In this document: positions 44,685 through 52,798 of the stretch, piece after piece
Numbering within the stretch: position 1 is the first letter of the stretch
Layout of the letters: each line of letters begins with the position of its first letter
Assembly (NCBI RefSeq): GCF_038593265.1
Contig: NZ_CP151979.1
Location: forward strand, 1,364,001 to 1,428,000
DNA: 64,000 nucleotides
Direction of reading: 5' to 3'
Source: Ureibacillus sp. FSL W7-1570
Lineage (GTDB): Bacteria > Bacillota > Bacilli > Bacillales_A > Planococcaceae
The notes under the pieces: model-generated
The model's input: the letters and a program-made list of their open reading frames with translations, nothing else
Database searches by the model: none
Told to the model about the DNA's origin: nothing
Position numbers and translations under genes: made by a program

Positions 44685-46157
44685 GAGAGTTTTGCAAAAT
44701 TAGATTTTTATTAAAAAGAGTTTTAAAAGAAACCCAAATAAATTGGGGTATTTTGTATCTTTGGTTTACAAATATTCTGTTTGTCCTTTTTTGGGCGTAC
44801 TTGCAGAATTTTTCGCTTTAAAAATTTTTTAAGCGGTTTGTTGCTTTTTACTCTCTTTTGCCATTGCGAGAGCTGAAACCAGTAATACGATGGCGTTCAA
44901 GTAAATATGAGTTTTTACTTTATCGATTCCCCACACATGCAGGGAGTTCGCTGTAAGATAACTTTTCATTCTTGAATTGCACCGTTCTACACTGGTTCGC
45001 TCATTGTAAAGTTCTTTCCAACGTTTGGAATCGCGGTGTGGATTAGAGTACCGGCGAAGATCCTTATTCACGTTAATTTTTACTACCATTCCATAGTTGG
45101 AGGATGAACAGGCTGCCATTCCTAATGGGCAATCCACTTTTCCGGTTGCGTGTGGACATCTGAATTTGAGCTGATCCTTATTGGCGCCCCAATAAGTCAT
45201 TTCGTACCCCATCGAACAGCGTGGGGTTCCATTGGAGGCAATTCCTTCGGGAGGCTCCTTTTCATTACGCAAATTGAGTGGAATAATAGCTTGAGCCCCG
45301 ATGTTCTTGGCGGATTCGTAGTTTTTTAGCTGGTCGTACCCACCATCCATTATCAGGAAATCAATTTTAGAGTTTGTACAACTCTTTACTTGTTCAATTA
45401 ATTGTGGTGCGACATCCCCATCGTTGATATGAGCAGGGGTTACTTCAATCGCCATTGGTAATTCACTTTTGGTGTCAACGGAAAGATGCATCTTATAGCC
45501 AAACCAAGTAATTTTATTACCGAAGGAATCAAACTTTGCCCCCCAATTGGCGTTGCCTGTTTGTTCACTTCGCTTCTTAGGCTGCTTCTTTTCATAAGCA
45601 TCAATGGCGGCACTGTCGATAGCCTGATGTTTTCCATCAATTACTCCTTCCTCTTGAGCTAACTGGACGAGATCTTGAAAGATTCTTTTCACAAGTCCAG
45701 TTTTGGTTAGTGAAGAAAATACTCGGCTAAGAGTAGAGATGGATGGTGCAGGCCTGCTAATATCTAAACCACATTGGTAACGAAAACGCAGGTCATTTTT
45801 TAATCGATTGTGAAGAGAAGTAAAAGTATCAATACCTTCTAATGGGGCAGCGATAAGAGCCCTTAATATCCCTTCTTTGGAATGTCCTTCAGCCCCTTGG
45901 GGTGAAGAACTTTTCAATTGTTTAGCATAAGGACGCAAATCTAGAGCACTAAAAAAGATCGGTAATTTCTCTTTTGACTCTAAAATTTGCAATTCTTCAA
46001 AGGAAAATAGACTTTCTTGTAGAATATACAAAGTGACTTCCTCCTTATGGATTTTTGTGGTTTGGTCACTTCAAAATTCTACAAATAAGGGGTGAAGTCC
46101 TTTTTTATGCTTTAGAAAACCTTATGACTCTTGGGTTGAAAAATGTGCAAAATGCTC
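44685..46157 (-). mobile_element. Insertion sequence, 1473 bp, with ATAT target duplication
   Basis: Terminal inverted repeats GAGAGTTTTGCAAAATT (left) and GAGCATTTTGCACATTT (right, as read inward) differ at four positions. Both are flanked by ATAT (44681-44684 and 46158-46161), which fits a 4-bp palindromic target duplication. One intact transposase gene lies inside. Length and target type fit the IS1182 group or relatives; the family call is tentative. Confidence 0.75.
44829..46031 (-). CDS. DDE transposase
   Basis: A 400-residue transposase. DDE residues are suggested by AIDSAAIDAYEKK, FLIMDGGYDQLKNYES and ERTSVERCNSRMKSYL; the N-terminal part (PYAKQLKSSSPQGAEGHSKE) resembles InsH-type N-terminal domains. 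TTG 46031 is the start, with AAGGAGG eight bases upstream. No frameshift or stop, so the element may still be active. Confidence 0.88.
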   Translation of the reverse strand: MYILQESLFSFEELQILESKEKLPIFFSALDLRPYAKQLKSSSPQGAEGHSKEGILRALIAAPLEGIDTFTSLHNRLKNDLRFRYQCGLDISRPAPSISTLSRVFSSLTKTGLVKRIFQDLVQLAQEEGVIDGKHQAIDSAAIDAYEKKQPKKRSEQTGNANWGAKFDSFGNKITWFGYKMHLSVDTKSELPMAIEVTPAHINDGDVAPQLIEQVKSCTNSKIDFLIMDGGYDQLKNYESAKNIGAQAIIPLNLRNEKEPPEGIASNGTPRCSMGYEMTYWGANKDQLKFRCPHATGKVDCPLGMAACSSSNYGMVVKINVNKDLRRYSNPHRDSKRWKELYNERTSVERCNSRMKSYLTANSLHVWGIDKVKTHIYLNAIVLLVSALAMAKESKKQQTA

Positions 46158-46187
46158 ATATATAAAAAAGTATAAACGATTATACAA

Positions 46188-46222
46188 AAAAGTTCGATTA
46201 CGCGATACGTAACCGAACTTTT
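46188..46222 (-). terminator. Terminator at the end of the organosulfur operon
   Basis: AAAAGTTCG-a-TTACG pairs with CGTAA-c-CGAACTTTT around CGATA; TTTTTTG follows on the minus strand. It lies between ssuE and the insertion sequence and so shields the island from it. Confidence 0.85.
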
Positions 46223-46320
46223 CCTGAAAAAAAGGGGATGTAAGAGTATTTGTCATAAAAGGGTTGAAGACACAAAATGCGATCCTGGCAATATATTACG
46301 AATTTACACTACTCATAAAA

Positions 46321-46860
46321 TTATTGAGTAATGAGGGCCCGATCCGTAACTTTCTGCAATTGGTCATCCAAGCGGCGAATGGCTTCATCAGCGATTTGAT
46401 ATTTACCGTTATCCAATCGTTCCACTTGCTGATCCAATACAAATACGGATTTCAATATTTCAGTTGCGCCAAGAACAGAAATGACCGGTTTTAACGCATA
46501 TTCAATGGAAAGCAAATGGCCAAAGGAACCGCCTATTGCAATTGGGATCACCGTTTTATTTTCCAATCCATTTTGCGGAATCAAATCCAAATATGTTTTT
46601 AAGATTCCTGTATAAGAAGCTTTAAAGATCGGTGTTAAAATAACGACAATATCAGCTTCTTCAACAAGTTTGTTGGCTTTTTGAATTTCTTCACTTGCAA
46701 AATTGATAAGAATTAAATCTTGCGCCGGCAATTCATGAACATAAATGGAGTTTGTTTGAATATTCCCTTTCGTCAGATAATTTTCCACATACTCATGAAT
46801 TCCTGTCAAACGGGATGACTTTTTATTGCTGCCATTAATAATCACTGCTTTTTTCACCAT
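46321..46860 (-). CDS. ssuE: NAD(P)H-dependent FMN reductase, SsuE-like
   Basis: A 179-residue flavodoxin-like reductase that supplies reduced FMN to the island's monooxygenases. VIINGSNKKSSRLTG (FMN phosphate loop), ADIVVILTPIFKASYTGILK (the SsuE signature region) and IAIGGSFGHLLSIEYALKP are visible. ATG 46860 follows AGGAGG. Last gene of the sulfur operon. Any of several flavin reductases could have this fold, but the context favours SsuE. Confidence 0.9.
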   Translation of the reverse strand: MVKKAVIINGSNKKSSRLTGIHEYVENYLTKGNIQTNSIYVHELPAQDLILINFASEEIQKANKLVEEADIVVILTPIFKASYTGILKTYLDLIPQNGLENKTVIPIAIGGSFGHLLSIEYALKPVISVLGATEILKSVFVLDQQVERLDNGKYQIADEAIRRLDDQLQKVTDRALITQ

Positions 46861-46863
46861 AAT

Positions 46864-47084
46864 CAATTCCTCCTAAAATGAAATCTCAATCAACATTGAC
46901 TGCAGATGTTTGAATGTCTCCTCCATGGGGGCCAAAGAAAGTGCGATGTCACCTATTTTCCTTTCTCTTTGCAAGCCGTTTAGGAAATAAACGTTCTGCA
47001 GTCGTGCAAGCTTCTTCTAAATGTGGATAACCCGATAATCCTTTTTTTCCTACCGGTTTTTATCTTATATATCTTATAAAAATA
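46864..47084. other. Gap with an open-frame remnant
   Basis: No intact gene. On the minus strand one frame is open from about 47059 to a TGA at 46949 and reads GLSGYPHLEEACTTAERLFP, but without any start codon or ribosome binding site. It may be the C-terminal remnant of a gene lost between the RibR-like domain and ssuE. Confidence 0.3.
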
Positions 47085-47372
47085 CTAAGTATTAAGCGTG
47101 TATAATTTGTTCGTAAAACGCTGATGTTGCCAAAAATCTTCTAAAGCTTTCGTCAAACCACCCGGTCCAAATTTGACCTTTTCTTTGGTTGAACAGCTAT
47201 AAAGCATGAACAGCAAAATTTTTTCTCTTCTTGCCAAAATATTGATGATGCCTTTTCGATAAAACCATTGATCGATTGTATTATAAATTCCTTTATTAAC
47301 GGAAAATTGCTGTTCACAATATTGGGAAAACTGTAAATCAGGCAAATGCAGTAGTTCGTTGTATTTTTTCAT
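47085..47372 (-). CDS. Separate RibR C-terminal (RNA-binding regulatory) domain
   Basis: A 95-residue protein homologous to the C-terminal half of B. subtilis RibR: LLHLPDLQFSQYCEQQFSVN, GIYNTIDQWFYRKGI and KVKFGPGGLTKALEDFW. In RibR this part contacts FMN riboswitch RNA and overrides it under organosulfur growth. Here it is encoded separately from the flavokinase, in another frame and overlapping it by 35 bases, with its own GGGGAGG site nine bases before ATG 47372. Real gene fission is favoured, but a frameshift in a single ancestral ribR is possible. No family function beyond RibR is known. Confidence 0.75.
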   Translation of the reverse strand: MKKYNELLHLPDLQFSQYCEQQFSVNKGIYNTIDQWFYRKGIINILARREKILLFMLYSCSTKEKVKFGPGGLTKALEDFWQHQRFTNKLYTLNT

Positions 47373-47784
47373 GGCCACCACCCTCCCCATTGAATGATTG
47401 AAATTGGGAACGAGCATATAATACATCCTTTTCAATTTGACCGATCAATTCTTCGATGCCATTAAACTTTTTTTCCTTTCTGACAAAAAAGGCGGGTTCC
47501 ACCGTGAGATATTTGCCATATAAATTTTCATGAAAATCAAAAATGTGGACTTCTACCGTTTGATGATTTCCATCATTAAATGTCGGGCGAGTGCCAATGT
47601 TCATGATTCCTGCATATTTTCTTTTTTCAATGTATATGAAGACTCCATAGACACCCCCCTCCAACTTTATTTCTCCTAATGTATTTAAGTTCGCCGTTGG
47701 AAAACCCAATTGTTTTCCAAGTTGCTTTCCTTTTTTCACTTGGCCAACGATAAATCTTTCCCTTGGATGACTTAATGCGTTCAT
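47338..47784 (-). CDS. ribR: Riboflavin kinase, N-terminal half of RibR
   Basis: A 148-residue monofunctional flavokinase phosphorylating riboflavin to FMN. Family motifs are VKKGKQLGKQLGFPTANLN, GGVYGVFIYI, MNIGTRPTFND (metal/ATP binding) and VEVHIFDFHENLYGKYL. It lacks the FAD synthetase domain of RibC/RibF. ATG 47784 has GGAGG six bases upstream. Placed among flavin monooxygenases and a flavin reductase, it supplies FMN locally, as RibR does in the B. subtilis organosulfur operon. Confidence 0.88.
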   Translation of the reverse strand: MNALSHPRERFIVGQVKKGKQLGKQLGFPTANLNTLGEIKLEGGVYGVFIYIEKRKYAGIMNIGTRPTFNDGNHQTVEVHIFDFHENLYGKYLTVEPAFFVRKEKKFNGIEELIGQIEKDVLYARSQFQSFNGEGGGHEKIQRTTAFA

Positions 47785-47804
47785 TTGCACCCTCCATTGA
47801 AGAT

Positions 47805-47883
47805 GTTAAAAAATTAAGCCCCCTAAATAGTGGTTACTATTTAGACGGCCTCTAGTATATCTAGTCGGACTAAATGATTCATT
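47805..47883 (-). promoter_or_regulatory. ribR leader: hairpin motif plus terminator
   Basis: On the minus strand the motif GACTAGATATACTAGAGGC (hairpin CTAG/CTAG, then AGG) at 47848-47866 runs directly into a terminator (47836-47851 with 47816-47831, 15 of 16 paired, then AATTTTTT). The 5' arm of the terminator overlaps the motif, so motif folding (with TTAG/CTAA outer pairs) and termination are mutually exclusive. The same motif occurs in the cysH and sbp leaders. Confidence 0.7.
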
Positions 47884-47889
47884 TTTTAC

Positions 47890-47918
47890 AATATAATACA
47901 TAATTTCCGAGTAGTCAA
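47890..47918 (-). promoter_or_regulatory. Promoter of the ribR unit with TCGGAAA spacer element
   Basis: TTGACT (47913-47918), 17-bp spacer, TATATT (47890-47895). The spacer begins ACTCGGAAATTA; the sbp promoter has the same TTGACTNNTCGGAAA layout. Confidence 0.8.
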
Positions 47919-48007
47919 GTGTGTTTTATAGGTTTTTAAAATAAAAAATTTTCCGCATTTGATATCCAATGTTTAAGCAGGGACAATAAATCCCCATTTC
48001 TTTTATT

Positions 48008-48538
48008 TTACTTGGTTATCATTTTCTCCATATTGTCTCGCAATGTTTGTTCCGTCAATTCTCCATTGATTTCTTCCATGATTTCTCCATCTTTAATAAA
48101 TAATGTAATTGGCAAATTTAATACCCCATATGTTTTGGACACTTGTTCGTCACGATCCAATAAAATTGGAAAACTTACATTATTTTTGGAGATAAATGAA
48201 TGGACGAAAAGCGCAGGTTCTCCAACATTAATAGCCAGCACTTCAATGCCTTGATCTTGAAATTCTTGATATGCTTTTTCAATCGTTGGCATTTCCTTTT
48301 GACATGGAGGGCAATAAGTGGCCCAAAAATTGACGACCACTCCGCTTCCTGAATAATCTGAAAGGCTGTGGATATTCCCATCGAGGTCTTTTAATGTGAA
48401 TTCGGGTGCTATGGCTGCGCCTTTCGTCTGATTGTTTTCCGCATCATGAAAAAAATGAATATACACAAAATAACTGATCAGAACTAATGGAATTAAATAA
48501 CCCGACTTTTTCAATCCACTCTTGATCGATTTGGCCAT
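48008..48538 (-). CDS. TlpA/ResA-like membrane-anchored thioredoxin
   Basis: A 176-residue protein with an N-terminal anchor (about 12-31) and an extracytoplasmic thioredoxin-like domain: PEFTLKDLDGNIHSL, NFWATYCPPCQKEMP with the CPPC active site, and the cis-Pro region LNLPITLFI. Reducing or disulfide-exchange activity outside the membrane is likely. ATG 48538 follows TTGGAG. It sits inside the sulfur operon between ssuC and ribR; its role there is unclear. Confidence 0.85.
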   Translation of the reverse strand: MAKSIKSGLKKSGYLIPLVLISYFVYIHFFHDAENNQTKGAAIAPEFTLKDLDGNIHSLSDYSGSGVVVNFWATYCPPCQKEMPTIEKAYQEFQDQGIEVLAINVGEPALFVHSFISKNNVSFPILLDRDEQVSKTYGVLNLPITLFIKDGEIMEEINGELTEQTLRDNMEKMITK

Positions 48539-48597
48539 CCGCTTCACTCCAACATGTAGTAACTCGCCTTTCCCAAATTTGATGACTTTATTAAAAA

Positions 48598-48626
48598 TCC
48601 CTATTCCGAAGCAAGAAATAGGGATC
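48598..48626 (-). terminator. Terminator after ssuC
   Basis: ATCCCTATT (48598-48606) pairs with AATAGGGAT (48618-48626), followed by TTTTAATAAA on the minus strand. Probably partial, since downstream genes continue on the same strand. Confidence 0.75.
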
Positions 48627-48656
48627 TTCAGTTTAACTTACTCCATTCAAAAACGA

Positions 48657-49421
48657 TTACTCGCTTTTGAAATTCATCCAGAATAAAATCCGCTTCTTTA
48701 TTTTTTCAAATGCAAGAATAATCGTCAGAATAATGACCGCATTAAATATAATGCCCGCCAACACATAATCATATTGGGAAAAGTCTGTATAGTACAATAC
48801 AAAATGCCCCATTCCTGATTGGGCGCCAAACATTTCCGCCATGATCAAAACGATAAAAGACAATGTGAGCGCCGTTCCTGTACTGCTTAAAATATATGGG
48901 GCGCTTGCCGGCAAAACAAATTTCCAAATGAAATCTTTCCCTTTCAATCCGATCATCTTCGCGTTATCCCAATAATGTTTATCAATAAGCACGACTCCCT
49001 GGATGGTTCCGAGAAATATCGGCCAGAACGCCCCTATAAACAAAATCGCGATGGAAGCCGTTTTAAACGTCGGCAATAATGCGATGGCGTATGGAATAAA
49101 CAACGTTGGCGGAAGGGGGCTTAAAATATGGAAGAAAGGTGAAAAGATTTCCCGGGCATTGGGCCGGAGTCCGAAAAAGACTCCTCCACCGATTCCTAAA
49201 ATCAATGCCAAAGCGAGGGCGGGCACCAACAGCCCCATGGAGCTCGCGAATCCTTTCACCATCTCATCAAAGGCATCCGCAAAAGCGCCCGCAATCGCTG
49301 TAATTGGAGGAAATATGACAGGATTTAGCAAATTGCTGAATCCTGTCATATATACCCATATCAAAATCAATGCCAGAAAAATGGCCAGCGTAATCGAGTA
49401 ATGTTTTAGGTGTCTTTTCAT
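48657..49421 (-). CDS. ssuC: Sulfonate-type ABC transporter permease
   Basis: A 254-residue six-helix permease of the SsuC/TauC/NrtB group, with the EAA-like loop DNAKMIGLKGKDFIWKFVLP that docks to the ATPase. ATG 49421 has GGGGTGG upstream. Forms a transporter with the two genes upstream; the exact sulfonate or sulfate ester is unknown. Confidence 0.88.
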   Translation of the reverse strand: MKRHLKHYSITLAIFLALILIWVYMTGFSNLLNPVIFPPITAIAGAFADAFDEMVKGFASSMGLLVPALALALILGIGGGVFFGLRPNAREIFSPFFHILSPLPPTLFIPYAIALLPTFKTASIAILFIGAFWPIFLGTIQGVVLIDKHYWDNAKMIGLKGKDFIWKFVLPASAPYILSSTGTALTLSFIVLIMAEMFGAQSGMGHFVLYYTDFSQYDYVLAGIIFNAVIILTIILAFEKIKKRILFWMNFKSE

Positions 49422-49436
49422 CAATCCACCCCATTA

Positions 49437-50531
49437 TCATAAATTTTGTTGTTTATAACGTTCCAACACTTGTTGATAATATTCATCATCCGGATTTTCC
49501 GCGATTAATTCCTCCAAGGCTTCCTCATAGAATTTCAGATTAAAATGTTTATTCAAATCGATATTTTGGGCTTCGCCTTCAATGTAGCCGAGACCTTTCA
49601 TTTGTTTCCACAATTCTTCCACCTGATGCTTATGGGGATCCGCCGAGTTGATTAAGTGTTCTTCGTTGACAATTTCATTCACTTGTTCATCCGGCAAATT
49701 AAAGCGTTCTTTGGAAGCCTCCACGGCAATTTGCGGATTTTCCAGCTTTACTCGTTCCGCTTTGATTAATCCTTTTAAGAGTTTTTTGAATGCGATTTGT
49801 TGATCTTCTGTGTAATCCCCGTGCGTCACTACCCGGCAGCATACATGTCCAGGCTGTACATCATTGCTCCACGCAAAAGGTACCAAACCCGCTTCCGTTG
49901 CTTGCGTTAAAAATCCGGAAAGTGAAAATGCCGCATCCACTTTACGGGCAGCTGCCGCTTCAATCAGATTGGCATTTGATTTAAATTCAACAAACTTCAC
50001 GTCTTTTTCAATATCCAAACCGGCATTTAATAAAGCATTTTTAAATATAATATCCGGTACGCTGAGTCTGACTGTACCAATCGTTTTTCCTTTGAAATCG
50101 GCAAACGTTTTATATTGATCGGCATCTTCTTTCGGTACATAAACGGGATGTCCTCCCTCCATATGACCTCCGATAATGTTCAAGTCCGCCCCTTTTGCGA
50201 TAAATGCTAATGGAGTCGTTGTTCCAAAGGTTAAACCAATATCAATTTTATTTGTTTGCAATGCATTGATGCCGTCTGTCGAAGCATTAAATGGAACCAG
50301 CTCAACTTCCAAATTCTCTTCTTCAAAAAATCCTTCATAAATGGCAATGTCCGCTAATGGAGCTCCATTCATTTTTAAATATCCGACTTTTAAGTGGTAT
50401 TGTTTATCATCGTTGCTGCCTGTTGTGCTTTCCGTTTCATTTGCATTTTGTTTGGATCCGCATGCTGCCAAAATTACTGAGAATGTAAATACCATCACTA
50501 TTATCAGGAATTGCCTATAATGGGATTTCAT
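49437..50531 (-). CDS. ssuA: Sulfonate-type ABC transporter binding lipoprotein
   Basis: A 364-residue receptor of the SsuA/NrtA/TauA type with lipobox VILAAC and a Thr/Asn/Glu linker. VGYLKMNGAPLADIAIYEGFF, FNASTDGINALQTNKIDIGL and FADFKGKTIGTV are typical segments. The C-terminal 60 residues (with NIDLNKHFNLKFYEEALEEL) are as in substrate-binding proteins for larger sulfonates. Start directly after the ssuB stop. Confidence 0.88.
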   Translation of the reverse strand: MKSHYRQFLIIVMVFTFSVILAACGSKQNANETESTTGSNDDKQYHLKVGYLKMNGAPLADIAIYEGFFEEENLEVELVPFNASTDGINALQTNKIDIGLTFGTTTPLAFIAKGADLNIIGGHMEGGHPVYVPKEDADQYKTFADFKGKTIGTVRLSVPDIIFKNALLNAGLDIEKDVKFVEFKSNANLIEAAAARKVDAAFSLSGFLTQATEAGLVPFAWSNDVQPGHVCCRVVTHGDYTEDQQIAFKKLLKGLIKAERVKLENPQIAVEASKERFNLPDEQVNEIVNEEHLINSADPHKHQVEELWKQMKGLGYIEGEAQNIDLNKHFNLKFYEEALEELIAENPDDEYYQQVLERYKQQNL

Positions 50532-51386
50532 TCAGATTCCTCCTCCATCCTTTACCACTTCACTTTGACTCAATTTTTCAAAGATTCCTTTATTCATTAC
50601 ATTTAATAAATGATCGCGGAATTCGGTAAATTCGGTACTTTCAAATAGCTCGTCCCGTTTTCTCGGTTTTTCGAATGGAACATCGATACACTCCAAAATC
50701 TTACCTGGAGGGCCTGGTGAAAACATGACAATCCGATCCGCCAACATAATGGCTTCTTCCGCGTCATGTGTTACAAAAATAACGGTTTTCTTTTGCGTTT
50801 GGTTAATTTGTAAAACAAGTTCTTGCAACTGAATTCTTGTAATGGGGTCCAATGCACCAAAAGGTTCATCCATCACCAGCAAATCCGCCCCCATGGATAA
50901 TGCCCTTGCTATGGCCGCCCGCTGCCGCATCCCCCCGGACATTTCACCCGGATATTTCTTGGCTGCATGCCCCAACTGAACCAAGGCCAAATACTGCTCC
51001 GCCAATTCAAACAGTTCTTTTTTCGATTTTTTTCCTTTCCACTTCTTCTTTAAAGCGAGCACAATATTTTCCTCGGCCGTCAGCCAGGGGAAAAGGGAGT
51101 AATCCTGGAACACCACTGCTAAATCAGGTATTTCTTTCGTCAATTTCTGATGATCGATCAAAATCTCACCGGATGTCGGTTTTTCAAGATTGGTAAGCAA
51201 TCGCAGAAAGGTGCTCTTTCCTGAACCGCTCGGCCCCATCAATACAATGAATTCCCCTTCTCTTACTTGCAAATTGATATCTTTTAATATTTCTGTTTCC
51301 CCATAACCAAAATTTACATTCTTTACTTCAATTTTAATGGGCGCTAACATTTGATCAGGTTTCTTCGTTTCTTCCAATACTTGCAC
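50532..51386 (-). CDS. ssuB: Sulfonate-type ABC transporter ATPase
   Basis: A 284-residue ATPase with Walker A GPSGSGKST, signature MSGGMRQR, Walker B LLVMDEPFG, H-loop VTHDAEE. The C-terminal tail (EKPRKRDELF) is that of the Ssu/Tau/Nrt type. GTG 51386 follows GGGAGGAGG at ten bases; the upstream GTG 51407 lies within that site. Confidence 0.9.
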   Translation of the reverse strand: MQVLEETKKPDQMLAPIKIEVKNVNFGYGETEILKDINLQVREGEFIVLMGPSGSGKSTFLRLLTNLEKPTSGEILIDHQKLTKEIPDLAVVFQDYSLFPWLTAEENIVLALKKKWKGKKSKKELFELAEQYLALVQLGHAAKKYPGEMSGGMRQRAAIARALSMGADLLVMDEPFGALDPITRIQLQELVLQINQTQKKTVIFVTHDAEEAIMLADRIVMFSPGPPGKILECIDVPFEKPRKRDELFESTEFTEFRDHLLNVMNKGIFEKLSQSEVVKDGGGI

Positions 51387-51450
51387 GAACTGTATACCTC
51401 CTCCCACTTATTAAACTAATTGAATAGAAATAGTAGGTTTTATAAAAATT

Positions 51451-52785
51451 TTATACGTTTACTGTTGATAGACTCGGATAATCCAATCCCAATTTTTCCC
51501 GTAAAGTCCCGTCCGCATACTCCGTTTGGACGAGCCCCCGCTCTTGTAAAACCGGAATTGCATAGTCCACAAAATCTTTTATGCCCCCAGGGAAATAAGG
51601 GAATTTGATATTGAAGCCGTCCGCAGCCCCATTCAAGTACCAGTCGCTTAGTGTATCCGCAACTTGTTCCCCTGAACCGACTACAAACAAATGGCCTTGC
51701 GTCGCTACGAAATAACGGGCCAATTCTTTAATGGTATAATTTCTTTCCCTTGCCAAATCGGATAATAATTTAAATCTTCCTTTTTCCCCATTCACCTGGT
51801 CCACCTCTTTTAATTCCGGCATCGGATCATCAGGTGAATATTGGGATAAGTCATGGTCAACATACCGGGATAACCAGCCAATCCCCAACTGTGGAAGAAT
51901 CAGTTCCTGGAAATGCTCGAACTTTTCGATTGCTTCTTTCTCGGTTTTTCCAACAAACGGAACGATTCCCGGCATAATTTTGAAATGCTCCGGATTGCGT
52001 CCGTAAGCTGCCACTTTCTGTTTAATAGTTCGATAAACCGCTTTTCCTTCCTCCACAGTGGAAGGTGCAAGAGTAAATAAAATATCCGCATGCTTAACGG
52101 CGAATTCCCGGCCTTTGTCAGAAGCGCTGGCTGTTACCAAAAGTGGATACCCTTGCGGCGGTCTTGGAATATTAATAGGACCCCTCACTTTAAAATACTT
52201 TCCTTCATGATAGATTGGGTGAATTTTCTTTTCATCCAAAAAAATGCCATTTTCCCGGTCGAATAAAAGGGTATCTTTTTCCCAACTGTCCCATAACTTT
52301 TTCGTCACTTCGACAAACTCATCGGCCCGTTCATACCGAATGGAATGATCCAATTGTTCTTCCAATCCGAAATTTGCCGCTTCATGATCATGGGCGGTCG
52401 TCACGATGTTCCATGCCGCCCGGCCGCCGCTCATATGATCAATCGTAGCGAACTGTCTTGCCACATTAAAAGGATGGGTAAACGTAGTGGATAGTGTCGC
52501 TACTAATCCAATATTTTTTGTAATTGAAGCGAGCGAAGCCATCATTGTTGTTGCTTCCAACCGGATTTGAGGCGTATAGGCAATATCTTCTTCATTATGC
52601 GCCAATACATCGGCCAAAAAGATAATATCGAATTTTCCTTTTTCAGAAAGCTCTGCGATTTCCTTATAAAGAGAAAGGCTTGTCACCTCTTCCGTTTTTG
52701 TTTCAGGATATCGCCATGCAGCCAAATGATGTCCTAGAAAGGTTTGAAAAAATGATCCTAAAAGCATACGTTTTTGATTTGTCAT
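51451..52785 (-). CDS. FMNH2-dependent monooxygenase, DszA/SnaA/NtaA family
   Basis: A 444-residue luciferase-like monooxygenase that would oxidise a C-S compound (sulfone, sulfonate or methyl-cysteine type) using FMNH2 from SsuE. Family segments are FFQTFLGHHLAAWRYPE, LVATLSTTFTHPFNVARQFA, ERADEFVEVTKKLWDSW, YPLLVTASASDKGREFA and NIKFPYFPGGIKDFVDYAIP. Full length. Partner of the DszC-like gene just upstream. Confidence 0.9.
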   Translation of the reverse strand: MTNQKRMLLGSFFQTFLGHHLAAWRYPETKTEEVTSLSLYKEIAELSEKGKFDIIFLADVLAHNEEDIAYTPQIRLEATTMMASLASITKNIGLVATLSTTFTHPFNVARQFATIDHMSGGRAAWNIVTTAHDHEAANFGLEEQLDHSIRYERADEFVEVTKKLWDSWEKDTLLFDRENGIFLDEKKIHPIYHEGKYFKVRGPINIPRPPQGYPLLVTASASDKGREFAVKHADILFTLAPSTVEEGKAVYRTIKQKVAAYGRNPEHFKIMPGIVPFVGKTEKEAIEKFEHFQELILPQLGIGWLSRYVDHDLSQYSPDDPMPELKEVDQVNGEKGRFKLLSDLARERNYTIKELARYFVATQGHLFVVGSGEQVADTLSDWYLNGAADGFNIKFPYFPGGIKDFVDYAIPVLQERGLVQTEYADGTLREKLGLDYPSLSTVNV

Positions 52786-52798
52786 CTATCATTCTCCT

